A stretch of DNA of 64,000 bases from Pseudomonadota bacterium (GCA_021792555.1 JAJYUL010000005.1:62001-126000), one strand, 5' to 3'; positions 42,088 to 52,126 are shown, counted from the first letter of the stretch. Notes: generated by a model from the letters alone, not told the origin. A program made the numbers and translations.

Positions 42088-43004
42088 CGGGTCTGTCCGT
42101 CGAGGGTCACCAGCGCCCCGTAGAGCTCGGGCCGCCGGTCGCGGAACACGAACCAGTTGTCGCGCAGGCGCGCGGTCTGATCGAGGTCGAACTCGGCGGT
42201 GAGCACCGCGTCGCCCTCCTCGGGCGCCTCGGCGATTTTGGCGCCCAGCGCATCGGTGATGAACGAGGAGCCGTAGAAGCGGATGTAAAGCCCCTGCGGG
42301 TCCTGCAGCGAGCGCTCGAGTCCGTAACGGTTCGCCGCGACGAGCGGGGTGAGATTCGCCGCCGCGTGCCCCTGCTGGGTCCGCTGCCAGTGCGCGCGGG
42401 AGTCGACCGGCAGCGCCGGCGGGGGCTCGCTGCCGATGGCGGTGGGATACAAGAGCAGCTCGGCGCCGCCGAGCACCATGGCGCGGGCCGCCTCGGGAAA
42501 CCATTGATCCCAGCAGATGCCGACCCCGATGCGCGCAAAGCGGGTGCTCCAGACCTTAAAGCCCGTATCCCCGGGGCTGAAGTAGTTCTTCTCCTGATAC
42601 CCCGGCCCGTTCGGGATGTGCGATTTGCGGTACACCCCGAGCAGGGCGCCGTCGGCATCGAGCACGGCCACGGAATTGAAATACGCCGGCCCGGCGCGCT
42701 CGAAGAAGCTGATCGGCAGCACCACCCCGAGCTCGCGCGCCACGGCGCTGAAATGCCGCACCGCGCGGTTCTCGTGCACGGTGCTCGCCAGGCGCAGGTG
42801 GCGCGCGTCCTGCTCGATGCAGAAGTACGGGGTCTCGAACAGCTCCGGCAGCTGGATGATCTGCGCCCCGCGGGCTGCGGCCTGGCGCACCAGTTCCTCG
42901 GCCGCGGCGATGTTCGCCTCGGCATCCCAGCCGCAGGCCATCTGGATCGCCGCGACGGTGACCGGACGGGCCTGCGCGCGCAGGTGAGCGGGTTGCTCAG
43001 CCAT
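42084..43004 (-). CDS. aguB: Carbon-nitrogen hydrolase, N-carbamoylputrescine amidase-like
   Basis: This is a nitrilase-superfamily amidase of 306 residues. The catalytic triad is visible: Glu in LPELFETPYFC, Lys in YRKSHIPNGPGY and Cys in GVGICWDQWFPE. These motifs match N-carbamoylputrescine amidase (AguB), which releases putrescine, CO2 and ammonia. The usual partner agmatine deiminase (aguA) is absent from the window, so the substrate is less certain. The gene overlaps the oxidoreductase by 8 bp upstream and the ATP-grasp gene by 4 bp downstream. Confidence 0.87.
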   Translation of the reverse strand: MAEQPAHLRAQARPVTVAAIQMACGWDAEANIAAAEELVRQAAARGAQIIQLPELFETPYFCIEQDARHLRLASTVHENRAVRHFSAVARELGVVLPISFFERAGPAYFNSVAVLDADGALLGVYRKSHIPNGPGYQEKNYFSPGDTGFKVWSTRFARIGVGICWDQWFPEAARAMVLGGAELLLYPTAIGSEPPPALPVDSRAHWQRTQQGHAAANLTPLVAANRYGLERSLQDPQGLYIRFYGSSFITDALGAKIAEAPEEGDAVLTAEFDLDQTARLRDNWFVFRDRRPELYGALVTLDGQTR

Positions 43005-43971
43005 GCGCGCCGCGCCCCATCAGCTGGCGCGCCGCGAGCGACTCGTTCACCTGCTCGGTGATGCGCATGGCCGTCTCGAGCGCCATCAGGCCGTCCTCGC
43101 CGCTGACCACCGGCGGCTTGCCGGTACGGATCGATTCGAGGAACGCCTCGATCTCCGCCTTGAGCGCATCGCCCTGCTCGAGACTCTGCTCCTCGATGCT
43201 CACCGGCAGCGCCCCGGGGGCGGCCGACTCGCGCTTGCGGATGAGCGTGAGGATCTTCTGCTGCAGATCGAGCGAGAGGTACGCATCGTCCTCGAACAGA
43301 CGCATCTTGCGCTCGGTCTTCAAGCTGACGCGGCTCGCGGTGGCATTCACCACGCAGCCGTTGGCGAAGCGGATGCGGGCATTGGCAATGTCGATGGCAT
43401 CGGAGAACACCGGGGTGCCCACCGCATCGATGGTCAGCACCGGCGCCCCGACGATGGTCTGCACCAGGTCGATGTCGTGGATCATCAGATCGAGCACCAC
43501 GTTCACGTCGGTGCCGCGCTCCTTGTACGGGGCAAGCCGGTGGCATTCGACGAAGCGCGGCGCGCGCAGATAGGGCTCCGCGGCGAGGATCGCCGAATTG
43601 AACCGCTCGAGGTGCCCGACCTGCAGCACGCGCCCGCGCCGCGCGGCCAGCTCGATCAGCTCGAGTGCCTCGCGCGGCGTCTCGGTGATCGGCTTCTCCA
43701 CCAGCACGTGCGCCCCGGCGATGAGGAAATCGCGCGCGATCGCGAAATGCGCCGGGGTCGGGGTGACGACGCTCACCGCCTGGACCTTGCCGAGCAATTC
43801 ACGGTAGTCCGCCAGCGCCCGGGTGCCGACCTCGGCGGCGACCTGCTCGCGCGCCTCGGGGCGCTCATCGACCACCGCCTCGAGGCGGCAGCGCGGGGAT
43901 TGGGCGTATTTTTGGGCGTGGAAGCGGCCCAGATAGCCGACGCCGATGACGGCTGCCTTGATCTGCTCCAT
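42997..43971 (-). CDS. Gfo/Idh/MocA family oxidoreductase
   Basis: The NAD(P)-dependent oxidoreductase has an N-terminal Rossmann motif AVIGVGYLGRFHAQKY, the family lysine in HVLVEKPITE (the EKP signature) and the histidine region IHDIDLV. I prefer the ATG at 43971 (324 residues) because a CATAAT hexamer lies exactly 7 bases before it; an in-frame ATG at 43980 overlaps that hexamer. Sugar-nucleotide dehydrogenases such as GnnA belong to this family, but no aminotransferase partner is present. It is first of a three-gene coupled operon. Confidence 0.87.
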   Translation of the reverse strand: MEQIKAAVIGVGYLGRFHAQKYAQSPRCRLEAVVDERPEAREQVAAEVGTRALADYRELLGKVQAVSVVTPTPAHFAIARDFLIAGAHVLVEKPITETPREALELIELAARRGRVLQVGHLERFNSAILAAEPYLRAPRFVECHRLAPYKERGTDVNVVLDLMIHDIDLVQTIVGAPVLTIDAVGTPVFSDAIDIANARIRFANGCVVNATASRVSLKTERKMRLFEDDAYLSLDLQQKILTLIRKRESAAPGALPVSIEEQSLEQGDALKAEIEAFLESIRTGKPPVVSGEDGLMALETAMRITEQVNESLAARQLMGRGAHG

Positions 43972-43978
43972 GGCCGCC

Positions 43979-43984
43979 ATTATG
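43979..43984 (-). promoter_or_regulatory. Candidate -10 box of the oxidoreductase operon, leaderless geometry
   Basis: Minus-strand CATAAT (5 of 6 to consensus) is followed by GGCGGCC and the ATG at 43971, the same 7-base spacing seen at several other genes here. This supports the downstream of the two possible start codons. Confidence 0.42.
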
Positions 43985-44056
43985 ACCTGCCGCGGCGCGA
44001 TGCGCCGGGGATCGCGCGCAGGCGCCTTCGGGCATCCGCCGCCGCCCCGGATCGGC

Positions 44057-44062
44057 TACACT
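44057..44062 (+). promoter_or_regulatory. Candidate -10 box of the small membrane protein gene, leaderless geometry
   Basis: TACACT is followed by GGCGGGC and the ATG at 44070. It matches four of six consensus positions. The GGCGGG would be too close to the ATG to serve as a ribosome-binding site. Confidence 0.33.
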
Positions 44063-44069
44063 GGCGGGC

Positions 44070-44396
44070 ATGGTGGACTCGCGCACCGAATCATCGGCGG
44101 CCCGCTCGGGGGGGCCGCTGCGTCTGCGGCGTGAGCTGGCGCTGCTCGGCGGCGCGCTCGCGTTCGGCGTGCTCGTCATCCCGCTGCTGATCTGGCTGGC
44201 GGGGCACGCCACGCTCGGACCGTACACGCACGGGGACACCGGTCCGGGGTTCGGGCCGCTCACACTGTACGGGGACTACCTCTCGGGGCTGGGACACGGC
44301 TGGCTCATGTACTGGGCCGTCGCCGTCGGACCCGTGCTGCTGCTGATCGCTGTCAGGCTGTGGCTCGCGCTTATCCGGCACATGCCCCGGGATTGA
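44070..44396 (+). CDS. Small two-helix membrane protein, unknown function
   Basis: The 108-residue protein has two predicted membrane helices (about residues 24-46 and 78-101). Between them is a glycine-rich loop with GPYTHGDTGPGFGPLTLYGDYLSG, probably periplasmic by the positive-inside rule (RLRRE before helix 1, RHMPRD after helix 2). I do not recognise the family. It is divergent from the oxidoreductase operon and 89 bp upstream of prc. Confidence 0.7.
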   Translation: MVDSRTESSAARSGGPLRLRRELALLGGALAFGVLVIPLLIWLAGHATLGPYTHGDTGPGFGPLTLYGDYLSGLGHGWLMYWAVAVGPVLLLIAVRLWLALIRHMPRD

Positions 44397-44485
44397 CAGA
44401 CTTGCCGGCCCCCGCCGGGTCCCCTAGCCTTACTTAATTCTGTATCCGACTCTGTGCCTCAAGGACTGCCGCGAGCTTTCGTAAG

Positions 44486-46621
44486 ATGACCCAATCCCTG
44501 CGTTTCCGTCTCGGCTGGCTGACGGCCATTGCCGCCGCGATCGCCCTCAGCGCCTCGGCCGTGCTGCTGCTGCGCGCGCCGGCGAGCGCCTCCATCCTGC
44601 CCCCGGGGGCCGTGGCCCCCACGGCCAATCAGCGCGCCATCGCGCGCAAGGTCGCGCGGATCCTGAACAAGTACCAGTACAGCCATCCGGCCATCAACAC
44701 GCACTTCTCGCACCTGGTGTTCGACCGTTACCTGCATTTCCTCGATCCGCAGCACGATTACTTCCTCGCGAGCGACGTGCAGGGCTTCTCCGCAGCCTAC
44801 CGCAACGATTTCGCCCAGCTGATCGAGGCCGGCAAGCTCGATCCGGCGTTCCTCATTTTTCAGCGCTTCAAGCAGCTGAGCCAGGCGCACCTGCGCTATG
44901 CGCTCAGCCTGCTCGCCAAGGAGCCGAGCTGGAACACGGATGCAAGCTACCATTTCGACCGCAAGCACGCGCCCTGGCCGACGAGTGAGGCACAGATGGA
45001 CGCGCTGTGGCGCGAGCGCGTCATGAACGAGGAGCTCTCGCTGCTGCTGGCGCACAAGACCTGGCCGCAGACGGTGGACATTCTGCGCAAGCGCTACCAG
45101 GCCGAGCTGCACCGCATCACGCAGATCAGCGCCGAGGATGTGTTCGAGGACGTCATGAACGCCTACGCGCTCACGTACGACCCGCACACGACGTACTTCT
45201 CGCCCATGAGCTCCGAGGAGTACCGCATCGAGATGAGCCTGAACTACCAGGGCATCGGCGCCTCGCTGCAGATGGACGGCAACTACGTTACGGTGGTCAA
45301 CGTCATCCCCGGCGGACCGGCCGCCGTGGCGGGCACGCTGAAGCCGAAGGACCGCATCACCGGCGTCGGTGAAGGCAAGAGCGGGCCGATCACCGACGTG
45401 GTCGGCTGGCGCCTGAGCGACGTGGTGCAGCTGATCCGCGGCAAGGCCGGCACTACCGTGCGCCTGCAGATCCTGCCGGCCGCAGAGCACACCGGCGGCA
45501 AGGAGGAAGTGCTGAGCTTCGTGCGCAACAAGGTGACGCTCAAGGCGCAGGAGGCGCAGAGCAAGCTCGCGACCGTCACCCAGAACGGCCAGACCTACAA
45601 GATCGGCATCATCACGGTGCCGAGCTTCTACGAGGACGTGCAGGCCGAGGACGAGGGCAAGGCCAATTACCGCAGCACCACGCGCGATGTGCTGCGGCTG
45701 CTGTTGAAGCTCGAGGCGCAGCACATCAACGGGCTGATCCTCGATCTGCGCGATGACGGCGGCGGCTATCTGCCCGAGGCGCTCGCGCTGACGGGGCTGT
45801 TCATCCAGCACGGACCGGTGGTGCAGCTGCGCGACCGCAGCGGCCAGATCGAAGTGCTCGACGATCCGGAGAAGGCGCCGGTCTACAACGGCCCGCTCGC
45901 GGTGCTCGTCAACCGCTACAGCGCCTCGGCGTCGGAGATCTTCGCCGGCGCCATTCAGGACTATCACCGCGGCGTGATCATCGGCCAGAACACCTTCGGC
46001 AAGGGCACGGTGCAGAACCTCATCCCGCTCGACCGCTGGAGCAGCAAGCCCGTCGATGGGCAGCTCACCGTCACCATCGGCAAGTTCTACCGGGTCACCG
46101 GCCAGAGCACCCAGCACCGGGGCGTCATTCCGGACATCCCCCTGCCCTCGCCGATCAATCCGAAGCTCGTCGGCGAGAGTGCCCTGCCGCGCTCGCTGCC
46201 CTGGGACACCATCGGCGCGGTGCCCTTCCCGGTGGCGACCGGGCTCGCGGCGGTGCCCTCGATCCCGACGCTGCAGGCCGATGAGCTCGCCCGCGAGCGC
46301 AAGGATCCGAACTTCAAGTGGCTGGTCGGGGACATCCACCTGATCGACACCATGCGCGCTGAGAAGTCCGTGTCGCTGAACCTCGCGACGCGGCGGGCCG
46401 AACGGCACCAGGAGGACCAGGAGCTGCTCGCGCTCGACAACACGCGGCGCGAGGCGCTCGGGCTGGCGCCGCTGAAGAACTCGCGCGAGATCGGCGGGAA
46501 GAACGACAAGATTCCGGATGTGATCCTGGATCAGGCCGAACACGTCATGGCCGACATGATCCGCCTCGACCAGCAGCGCGCCGCCGGGCTGCAGACGGCG
46601 CAGGCGGCCAAGCCCGATTGA
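44486..46621 (+). CDS. prc: Tail-specific periplasmic protease Prc (CtpA family S41A)
   Basis: Prc degrades or trims periplasmic proteins, including lipoprotein-linked peptidoglycan hydrolases and precursors of penicillin-binding proteins. The 711-residue protein has a signal/anchor helix (about residues 9-30), an N-terminal helical domain, a PDZ domain (YQGIGASLQ...VVNVIPGGPA), the catalytic serine in NRYSASASEIFAGA with lysine in NTFGKGTVQNL, and the C-terminal DUF3340 region. Possible promoter: TTGCCG-N17-TAGCCT around 44402-44430. The ATG at 44486 has no strong ribosome-binding site. Confidence 0.95.
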   Translation: MTQSLRFRLGWLTAIAAAIALSASAVLLLRAPASASILPPGAVAPTANQRAIARKVARILNKYQYSHPAINTHFSHLVFDRYLHFLDPQHDYFLASDVQGFSAAYRNDFAQLIEAGKLDPAFLIFQRFKQLSQAHLRYALSLLAKEPSWNTDASYHFDRKHAPWPTSEAQMDALWRERVMNEELSLLLAHKTWPQTVDILRKRYQAELHRITQISAEDVFEDVMNAYALTYDPHTTYFSPMSSEEYRIEMSLNYQGIGASLQMDGNYVTVVNVIPGGPAAVAGTLKPKDRITGVGEGKSGPITDVVGWRLSDVVQLIRGKAGTTVRLQILPAAEHTGGKEEVLSFVRNKVTLKAQEAQSKLATVTQNGQTYKIGIITVPSFYEDVQAEDEGKANYRSTTRDVLRLLLKLEAQHINGLILDLRDDGGGYLPEALALTGLFIQHGPVVQLRDRSGQIEVLDDPEKAPVYNGPLAVLVNRYSASASEIFAGAIQDYHRGVIIGQNTFGKGTVQNLIPLDRWSSKPVDGQLTVTIGKFYRVTGQSTQHRGVIPDIPLPSPINPKLVGESALPRSLPWDTIGAVPFPVATGLAAVPSIPTLQADELARERKDPNFKWLVGDIHLIDTMRAEKSVSLNLATRRAERHQEDQELLALDNTRREALGLAPLKNSREIGGKNDKIPDVILDQAEHVMADMIRLDQQRAAGLQTAQAAKPD

Positions 46622-46648
46622 GACGGATGCTGAGCGGGCCACGCCCGC

Positions 46649-47695
46649 TCAGCGCAGCAGGACGCTGTGGATGTTCCAGGTGTCCTCGGCGAGGACGTTG
46701 GGAATACCCTCGGGCGGGGCTGCGGCGGGATTGCCCGGCGCGCCGCTCAAGGACTCGGCCATCGGGATCGTGTCCTGCGGGTCGCGGTACTGCGCGAGCG
46801 GGCGCAGGCTGCGCAGCCGTGCACGGATGTCGCGGCTGAAGCTGCTGTGGGCGCCGAGCAGCGCCTCGGCCCGCTGAATCTGATTCATCAGCGCCAGACA
46901 CTCCGCGCGGGTGCCGTACTCGTCGATCACCTCGCGGTGCTGGCTCGCCTCGCGGGCGCGCATCACGAGCAGCGGCAGCGCCGTCAGCCGTGCGCACATC
47001 ATTTCCGCGTAGGCGATGGTCGTGAGGTTGATCAGACGCCGCGCCTGCAGCGAGAGGCCCGGAAACTCCGGCGCGGACTCCGCGGTAATCTGCGCGACCG
47101 AGCGGCCCGCCGCCTCGAACGACACGTTCGCGGCGGCCGCCTCGGCCCGCGCCCGGCCGAGGGAGTGCTCGAGCGCGCGCCGCTTAAAGAAGTGCCAGAA
47201 GCGGCGCAGCTCGGCGCGCTCGCGCTCGAGCGCCGTGACGCGCTCGCGCGCCTGCGCGGCGAGCTCGCGGACCACCTTCAGGTGCTGCTCGGCGCTCTGG
47301 CGCCTGGCGAACTGCCGGCGGTTGTGCTCGGCGAGGTGCTGGCGCCGCTCGCGCTCCTCCTGCTGCGCGGTGAGCTCGGCGGCAAAGCGCTCGAGCAGCT
47401 CGTGTCCGCTCTGCCACAGGCGGCGCAGCTGATAGAAGGCGAGCGCCGGATAGGCGGTCTCGTTGACCCCCAGGCGCTGCTCGAGCGCCGCGAGGCTCTC
47501 GCGCACCCTGCGCGTCACCCCCTCCTGCTGCTTGATCCTGTCCTTGAGCCGCTCGACCTCCTCCTTCAGGTCGCCGAAGGCCTTCTTCAATTCGGCGCGG
47601 TTGCGGAACAGCGCCAGCACCCGATGATCCTCGGGCGCCGTCTGTGCACGCTGGAAGGGCAGCTTGAGAAAGCCGAGTTGTCGAAATGCCTTCAT
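46649..47695 (-). CDS. Coiled-coil protein of unknown function
   Basis: This 348-residue cytoplasmic protein is dominated by charged heptad-like sequence. A first coiled coil spans about residues 30-80 (KKAFGDLKEEVERLKDRIKQ region) and a longer one about 100-190, very rich in Arg, Glu, Gln and Ala. A mixed helical domain (about 200-300) follows, then a Pro-rich tail ending NIHSVLLR. No signal peptide or membrane helix is seen. I do not recognise the family. The gene starts 28 bp after the DUF1249 gene, probably co-transcribed. Confidence 0.8.
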   Translation of the reverse strand: MKAFRQLGFLKLPFQRAQTAPEDHRVLALFRNRAELKKAFGDLKEEVERLKDRIKQQEGVTRRVRESLAALEQRLGVNETAYPALAFYQLRRLWQSGHELLERFAAELTAQQEERERRQHLAEHNRRQFARRQSAEQHLKVVRELAAQARERVTALERERAELRRFWHFFKRRALEHSLGRARAEAAAANVSFEAAGRSVAQITAESAPEFPGLSLQARRLINLTTIAYAEMMCARLTALPLLVMRAREASQHREVIDEYGTRAECLALMNQIQRAEALLGAHSSFSRDIRARLRSLRPLAQYRDPQDTIPMAESLSGAPGNPAAAPPEGIPNVLAEDTWNIHSVLLR

Positions 47696-47722
47696 GACTG
47701 GTGCGGCGGACGCCGCGACGAG

Positions 47723-48181
47723 TCACACGGCGATCCCCGCGAAGCGATGGCCGCGCTCCGCGCAATACTCCAACCATTTATTTAACATCATATTGCGCAC
47801 CCAGCGCTGACGGAGTTCACGCTCCGCAGCGCCGCCTGCCTTTACCGCAGGCTCGGCCGTAAGATCCGCCCACTGCTCCGCCTCGACCAGGCGCGCGTCG
47901 TGATAGACACGCAGCCGCAGGTCCGGACAGCGCGCCGGGCCGCCCACCGCGGGCAGCTCGTAGGTGAGCGCGAGGATGCTCGTATAGGCGCACTGCTCGA
48001 TCACCTCGAGCAGCAGCTCACAGTCCCCCTCGGCGCGTGAGCGGTACGTGCCTTCGAGCGCGCGCAGATCCCCCGCCAGCCAGCCGAGGCGGATGTAATT
48101 GCTCTCGTACAGGCTCATGAGCGCGACGAAGCTGCGCGGTCGCGCTCGCCAGGAGACTTGCGTCAGGGCATCGTTCAGCAT
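47723..48181 (-). CDS. DUF1249 family protein (YqiB-like)
   Basis: The 152-residue product matches the DUF1249 group: YESNYIRLGWLAGDL near residue 28, an EVIEQCAYTSILALTYEL segment, and LRLRVYHDARLVEAEQW. The C-terminus has RNMMLNKWLEYCAERGHRF. The function is unknown; YqiB in E. coli lies near cpdA and nudF. The ATG at 48181 is preceded after 7 bases by TATAGT, so a leaderless mRNA is likely. It lies 94 bp after ppsR on the same strand. Confidence 0.87.
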   Translation of the reverse strand: MLNDALTQVSWRARPRSFVALMSLYESNYIRLGWLAGDLRALEGTYRSRAEGDCELLLEVIEQCAYTSILALTYELPAVGGPARCPDLRLRVYHDARLVEAEQWADLTAEPAVKAGGAAERELRQRWVRNMMLNKWLEYCAERGHRFAGIAV

Positions 48182-48188
48182 CACCCCG

Positions 48189-48194
48189 ACTATA
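48189..48194 (-). promoter_or_regulatory. Candidate -10 box of the DUF1249 gene, leaderless geometry
   Basis: Minus-strand TATAGT (5 of 6 to consensus) is followed by CGGGGTG and the ATG at 48181, a 7-base spacing. It gives this gene and the coiled-coil gene their own promoter downstream of ppsR. Confidence 0.45.
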
Positions 48195-48275
48195 GCGGAG
48201 GGACGCGCCAGTGCAAGCCGCTTCGGCGCACCGCGGCGGCCGGCGGGTTGTGCAAATTCCGTGCTAAGAATGCCG

Positions 48276-49097
48276 CTACGCGCGCTTGCGCCGCTCGATG
48301 CCCGTGGTGTTGAGAATGCGGCTGGCGATCTCCTCGATCGAGCAGTCCGTGGTGTCGAGCGAGGGGATGCCGTGGCGCGCAACCAGCGCTTCGGCGGCGC
48401 GCAGCTCGTAGCGCACCTGCTGCGCCGAGGCGTAGCGGCTCTGCGGGCGCCGCTCGTTGCGGATCTGTTGCAGCCTCTCGGGCCTGATGGTCAGGGCGAA
48501 GAGCTTGCCGCGATGCGGCTCGAGCCGCTCCGGCAGCCGCCCGGACTCCAGGTCCTCCTCGGTGAGCGGGTAGTTGGCGGCAAAGATTCCGTACTGCAAC
48601 GCCAGATACAGACACGTCGGGGTCTTGCCGCAGCGTGACACGCCGATCAGGATCACATCCGCGTGCGCGTAGTCACCGCCCATGCCGTCGTCGTTGGCGA
48701 GCGCGAAGTTGGTGGCGTTGATGCGCGCGGAATACAGCGCCAGATCGGCGATGCCGTGCGCGCGCCCGGTGCGGTGCGTCGAGCGCGTGTCGAGCTCCTG
48801 CTCGAGCGGGCCGACGAACGCGGCGAAGAAGTCCAGGCACAGCCCGTTGGCGCGGCGCACCACATCGCGCAGATCATCCTGTACGAGCGTGCTGAAAACG
48901 ATGGGCCGCACGCCATCGTCAAGGGCCGCCCGATCGATGCGCCGTGCGGCTTCTACGGCCTTGTCAAGGGTCGACACAAATGGCAAAGTCACGGCGCGAA
49001 ACTCGAGACCCTCGAACTGGGTCATGAGACTGTGACCCAGCGTTTCCGCGGTCACTCCCGTCTGGTCAGAGACGAAAAAAACGGTTCGTCGGCCCAC
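48276..49097 (-). CDS. ppsR: PEP synthase regulatory protein (bifunctional kinase/phosphorylase)
   Basis: PpsR (DUF299) inactivates and reactivates phosphoenolpyruvate synthase by ADP-dependent phosphorylation and phosphate-dependent dephosphorylation. The protein shows [22 protein letters not shown] at the N-terminus and the P-loop [18 protein letters not shown] at 49097 gives 273 residues, close to E. coli (277). Longer in-frame starts exist but would run into the divergent ppsA. The start is therefore uncertain; identity is firm. It faces its target gene ppsA. Confidence 0.95.
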   Translation of the reverse strand: MGRRTVFFVSDQTGVTAETLGHSLMTQFEGLEFRAVTLPFVSTLDKAVEAARRIDRAALDDGVRPIVFSTLVQDDLRDVVRRANGLCLDFFAAFVGPLEQELDTRSTHRTGRAHGIADLALYSARINATNFALANDDGMGGDYAHADVILIGVSRCGKTPTCLYLALQYGIFAANYPLTEEDLESGRLPERLEPHRGKLFALTIRPERLQQIRNERRPQSRYASAQQVRYELRAAEALVARHGIPSLDTTDCSIEEIASRILNTTGIERRKRA

Positions 49098-49179
49098 GGC
49101 GCGAGGCTCGGCAGCGATAATCAGGGCAGGCAGTGTTCCACCGCGCGCGGCGCGGGGCAAGCGGCAGGCGGGGTTTCTA

Positions 49180-51546
49180 GTGGACGCATACGTCATACCC
49201 TTCGAGCGGGTCGGGCAGCACGATATCGAGACCGTCGGCGGCAAGAACGCCTCGCTCGGGGAGATGATCGGGTCGCTCGCGCGGCTCGGGGTCAAGGTAC
49301 CGGGGGGGTTCGCCACCACGGCGCTCGCCTATCGGGAGTTCCTCAAGCAGGACGGGCTCGATGCGCGCATCCGCGCCGAGCTCGCGGCGCTCGATGTCAA
49401 CGACGTGGCGCGCCTGGCGGTCTGCGGGGCGCGCATCCGGCAGTGGATTCTGGCCACGCCGTTCCCGCCGGCACTCGAGCAGGCGGTGAAGAACGCGCTG
49501 CGCACGATGAGCGGCGGGGCTGAAATCGCCGTCGCCGTGCGCTCCTCGGCCACGGCCGAGGATCTGCCGGAGGCCTCCTTCGCCGGCCAGCAGGAGACAT
49601 TTCTCAACGTGCGCGGCGAGGCGCAGGTGCTGCGGGCGATGCATGAGGTGTTCGCCTCGCTGTTCAACGACCGGGCGATCGCCTACCGCGTCCACCAGGG
49701 CTTCGATCACGGCGCAGTAGCGCTATCAGCCGGCGTGCAGCACATGGTGCGCAGCGACCTCGGTGCAAGCGGTGTCATGTTCACCCTCGACACCGATTCG
49801 GGGTTCCGCGACGTCGTGTTCATCACCGCCTCCTACGGACTCGGGGAGACCGTGGTCCAGGGCGCGGTCAATCCGGACGAGTTCTACGTCTATAAGCCCG
49901 CGCTGCGCGCCGGCAAGGAGGCCGTGCTGCGGCGCAATCTCGGCGCGAAAGCGATCAAGATGGTCTACGCGCCGGCGCAGGCCGAGGAGCGCGTGCGCAC
50001 GGTGGAAGTGCCGGCCGCGGATCGCGCCCGCTTCTGCCTGAGCGATGCGGACATCCTCGCCCTCGCCCGCCAAGCGCTGCTCATCGAGACGCACTACGGC
50101 AAGCCGATGGACATCGAATGGGGCAAGGACGGCTCGAGCGGCGAGCTGTACATCCTGCAGGCCCGTCCGGAGACGGTGCAAAGCCGCGCCGGGCGCACCA
50201 TCCAGCGCTATACGCTCAAATCGGCCCGCACCCAGGTGCTCTGCAGCGGCCGCAGCATCGGCCAGCGCATCGGCGCCGGCGCCGCGCGCATCATCCACGA
50301 CGTGGCGGAAATGGCCCGCGTGCAGAGCGGGGATGTGCTCATCGCCGACATGACCGATCCGGACTGGGAGCCGGTCATGAAGCGCGCCGCGGCGATCGTC
50401 ACCAACCGCGGCGGGCGCACCTGCCACGCGGCGATCATCGCCCGCGAGCTCGGCATTCCTGCCGTGGTCGGCTGCGGGGATGCGACGCAGCGCATCCGCG
50501 ACGGGCAGCCGGTCACCGTCTCGTGCGCCGAGGGCGACACCGGGTACGTCTACGACGGGCTGCTCGAGTTCGAGCGCCGGCAGATCGAGCTCGACTCGCT
50601 GCCGCCGCTGCCGGTGAAGGTGATGATGAATGTCGGCAATCCGGACCGCGCCTTCGGCTTTGCCGGCATCCCCAACCGGGGGGTGGGGCTGGCGCGCCTG
50701 GAGTTCATCATCAACCGCATGATCGGCGTGCATCCGCGCGCGCTGCTCGAATACGAGCGGCTCGACGCGGGCCTGAAGGAGCAGATCGGCGCGCAGATGG
50801 CCGGCTACGACGATCCCGTCGGCTTTTACGTGGCGAAGCTCGCCGAGGGCATCGGCCAGATCGCCGCGGCGTTCGCGCCGGAGCCGGTGATCGTGCGCCT
50901 GTCGGACTTCAAATCCAACGAGTACGCCAATCTCATCGGCGGCAGCCGCTACGAGCCGCGCGAGGAGAACCCGATGCTCGGCTTCCGCGGCGCCTCGCGC
51001 TACGTCGATGAGACCTTCCGGCCGTGCTTCGAGCTCGAGTGTCGCGCGATCAAGCGGGTGCGCGAGCAAATGGGCCTGACCAACGTGCAGGTCATGGTGC
51101 CGTTCGTGCGCAGCGTGGAGGAAGGCCGGCGCGTGACCGAACTGCTCGCCGCGAACGGCCTGCAGCGCGGCGAGCACGGACTGAAGGTCATCATGATGTG
51201 CGAGCTGCCGACCAACGCGCTGCTCGCCGAGCAGTACCTGGAGCACTTCGACGGCATGTCGATCGGCTCGAACGACCTCACCCAGCTCACCCTCGGGCTT
51301 GATCGGGACTCGGCCATCGTGGCGCGGCACTTCGATGAGCGCGACGCGGCGGTGCGCCAGCTGATCTCGATGGCGATCGCCGCCTGCCGCAAGCACGGCA
51401 AGTACATCGGCATCTGCGGCCAGGGGCCCTCGGATCACCCCGACCTCGCCCGCTGGCTGCTCGATCAGGGCATCGAGAGCCTCTCGCTCAACCCCGACAC
51501 GGTGGTCGAGACCTGGCTGTTCCTCGCCGGCGAGTCCGCGCGCTGA
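49180..51546 (+). CDS. ppsA: Phosphoenolpyruvate synthase
   Basis: PpsA converts pyruvate and ATP to PEP, AMP and phosphate for gluconeogenesis. The 788-residue protein has the N-terminal ATP-grasp domain ([38 protein letters not shown]), the phosphohistidine domain [21 protein letters not shown] and the C-terminal PEP/pyruvate domain with the catalytic cysteine in [14 protein letters not shown] at 49180 directly follows an in-frame TAG, so it is the earliest possible start; AGGCGGGG lies upstream. Confidence 0.97.
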   Translation: MDAYVIPFERVGQHDIETVGGKNASLGEMIGSLARLGVKVPGGFATTALAYREFLKQDGLDARIRAELAALDVNDVARLAVCGARIRQWILATPFPPALEQAVKNALRTMSGGAEIAVAVRSSATAEDLPEASFAGQQETFLNVRGEAQVLRAMHEVFASLFNDRAIAYRVHQGFDHGAVALSAGVQHMVRSDLGASGVMFTLDTDSGFRDVVFITASYGLGETVVQGAVNPDEFYVYKPALRAGKEAVLRRNLGAKAIKMVYAPAQAEERVRTVEVPAADRARFCLSDADILALARQALLIETHYGKPMDIEWGKDGSSGELYILQARPETVQSRAGRTIQRYTLKSARTQVLCSGRSIGQRIGAGAARIIHDVAEMARVQSGDVLIADMTDPDWEPVMKRAAAIVTNRGGRTCHAAIIARELGIPAVVGCGDATQRIRDGQPVTVSCAEGDTGYVYDGLLEFERRQIELDSLPPLPVKVMMNVGNPDRAFGFAGIPNRGVGLARLEFIINRMIGVHPRALLEYERLDAGLKEQIGAQMAGYDDPVGFYVAKLAEGIGQIAAAFAPEPVIVRLSDFKSNEYANLIGGSRYEPREENPMLGFRGASRYVDETFRPCFELECRAIKRVREQMGLTNVQVMVPFVRSVEEGRRVTELLAANGLQRGEHGLKVIMMCELPTNALLAEQYLEHFDGMSIGSNDLTQLTLGLDRDSAIVARHFDERDAAVRQLISMAIAACRKHGKYIGICGQGPSDHPDLARWLLDQGIESLSLNPDTVVETWLFLAGESAR

Positions 51547-51562
51547 GCCGCCCGCGCGCCGC

Positions 51563-52126
51563 TCAGAGCGGCTCGCCGCCGAAGGCCGGCCGGAACAGCT
51601 TCGCGCGATAGTGCGCGAGCTCGCGGATCGACTCGCGGATGTCGGCGAGCGCGAGGTGCGCATCCTGTTTGGTGAGCCCGTCGAGCACGCCGGGCGCCCA
51701 GCGGCGCGCGAGCTCCTTCAGCGTGCTCACATCGAGGTTGCGGTAATGAAAGTAGCGCTCGAGCTGCGGCATGAGGCGGGCGAGGAAGCGGCGGTCCTGG
51801 CAGATGCTGTTGCCGCACATGGGTGAGACGCCCGCCGGCACCAGCGGCATCAGGAACGAGAGCGTGCGCGACTCGGCCTCCGCGGTGTCGACGCGGCTCG
51901 CGCGCACGCGCGCGAGCAGCCCGGAGCGGCCGTGCTGCTTCTGGTTCCACTCGTCCATGCGGGCGAGCACCTGCTCGTCCTGGTGGATGGCCACCACCGG
52001 GCCCTCGGCGAGCACGTTGAGCTCCTTGTCGGTGACGATGGTGGCGATCTCGATGATCGCGTCGCTCTCGGGCTTCAGGCCCGTCATTTCAAGATCGATC
52101 CAGATCAGATTCTCGTCGCTCGGCAT
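51563..52126 (-). CDS. orn: Oligoribonuclease
   Basis: Orn degrades two- to five-nucleotide RNA to mononucleotides and clears pGpG. The 187-residue protein has the DEDDh exonuclease motifs: [11 protein letters not shown] (D and E), the middle aspartate region [11 protein letters not shown], and the [11 protein letters not shown] block near the C-terminus. The start is the ATG at 52126. It is divergent from rsgA (33 bp between starts), a conserved pairing in gammaproteobacteria. Confidence 0.97.
   Translation of the reverse strand: MPSDENLIWIDLEMTGLKPESDAIIEIATIVTDKELNVLAEGPVVAIHQDEQVLARMDEWNQKQHGRSGLLARVRASRVDTAEAESRTLSFLMPLVPAGVSPMCGNSICQDRRFLARLMPQLERYFHYRNLDVSTLKELARRWAPGVLDGLTKQDAHLALADIRESIRELAHYRAKLFRPAFGGEPL

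Noticed and set aside
49726-51663. 645-codon minus-strand open frame opposite ppsA
   Set aside because: Composition is typical of an antisense frame; ppsA is unambiguous.
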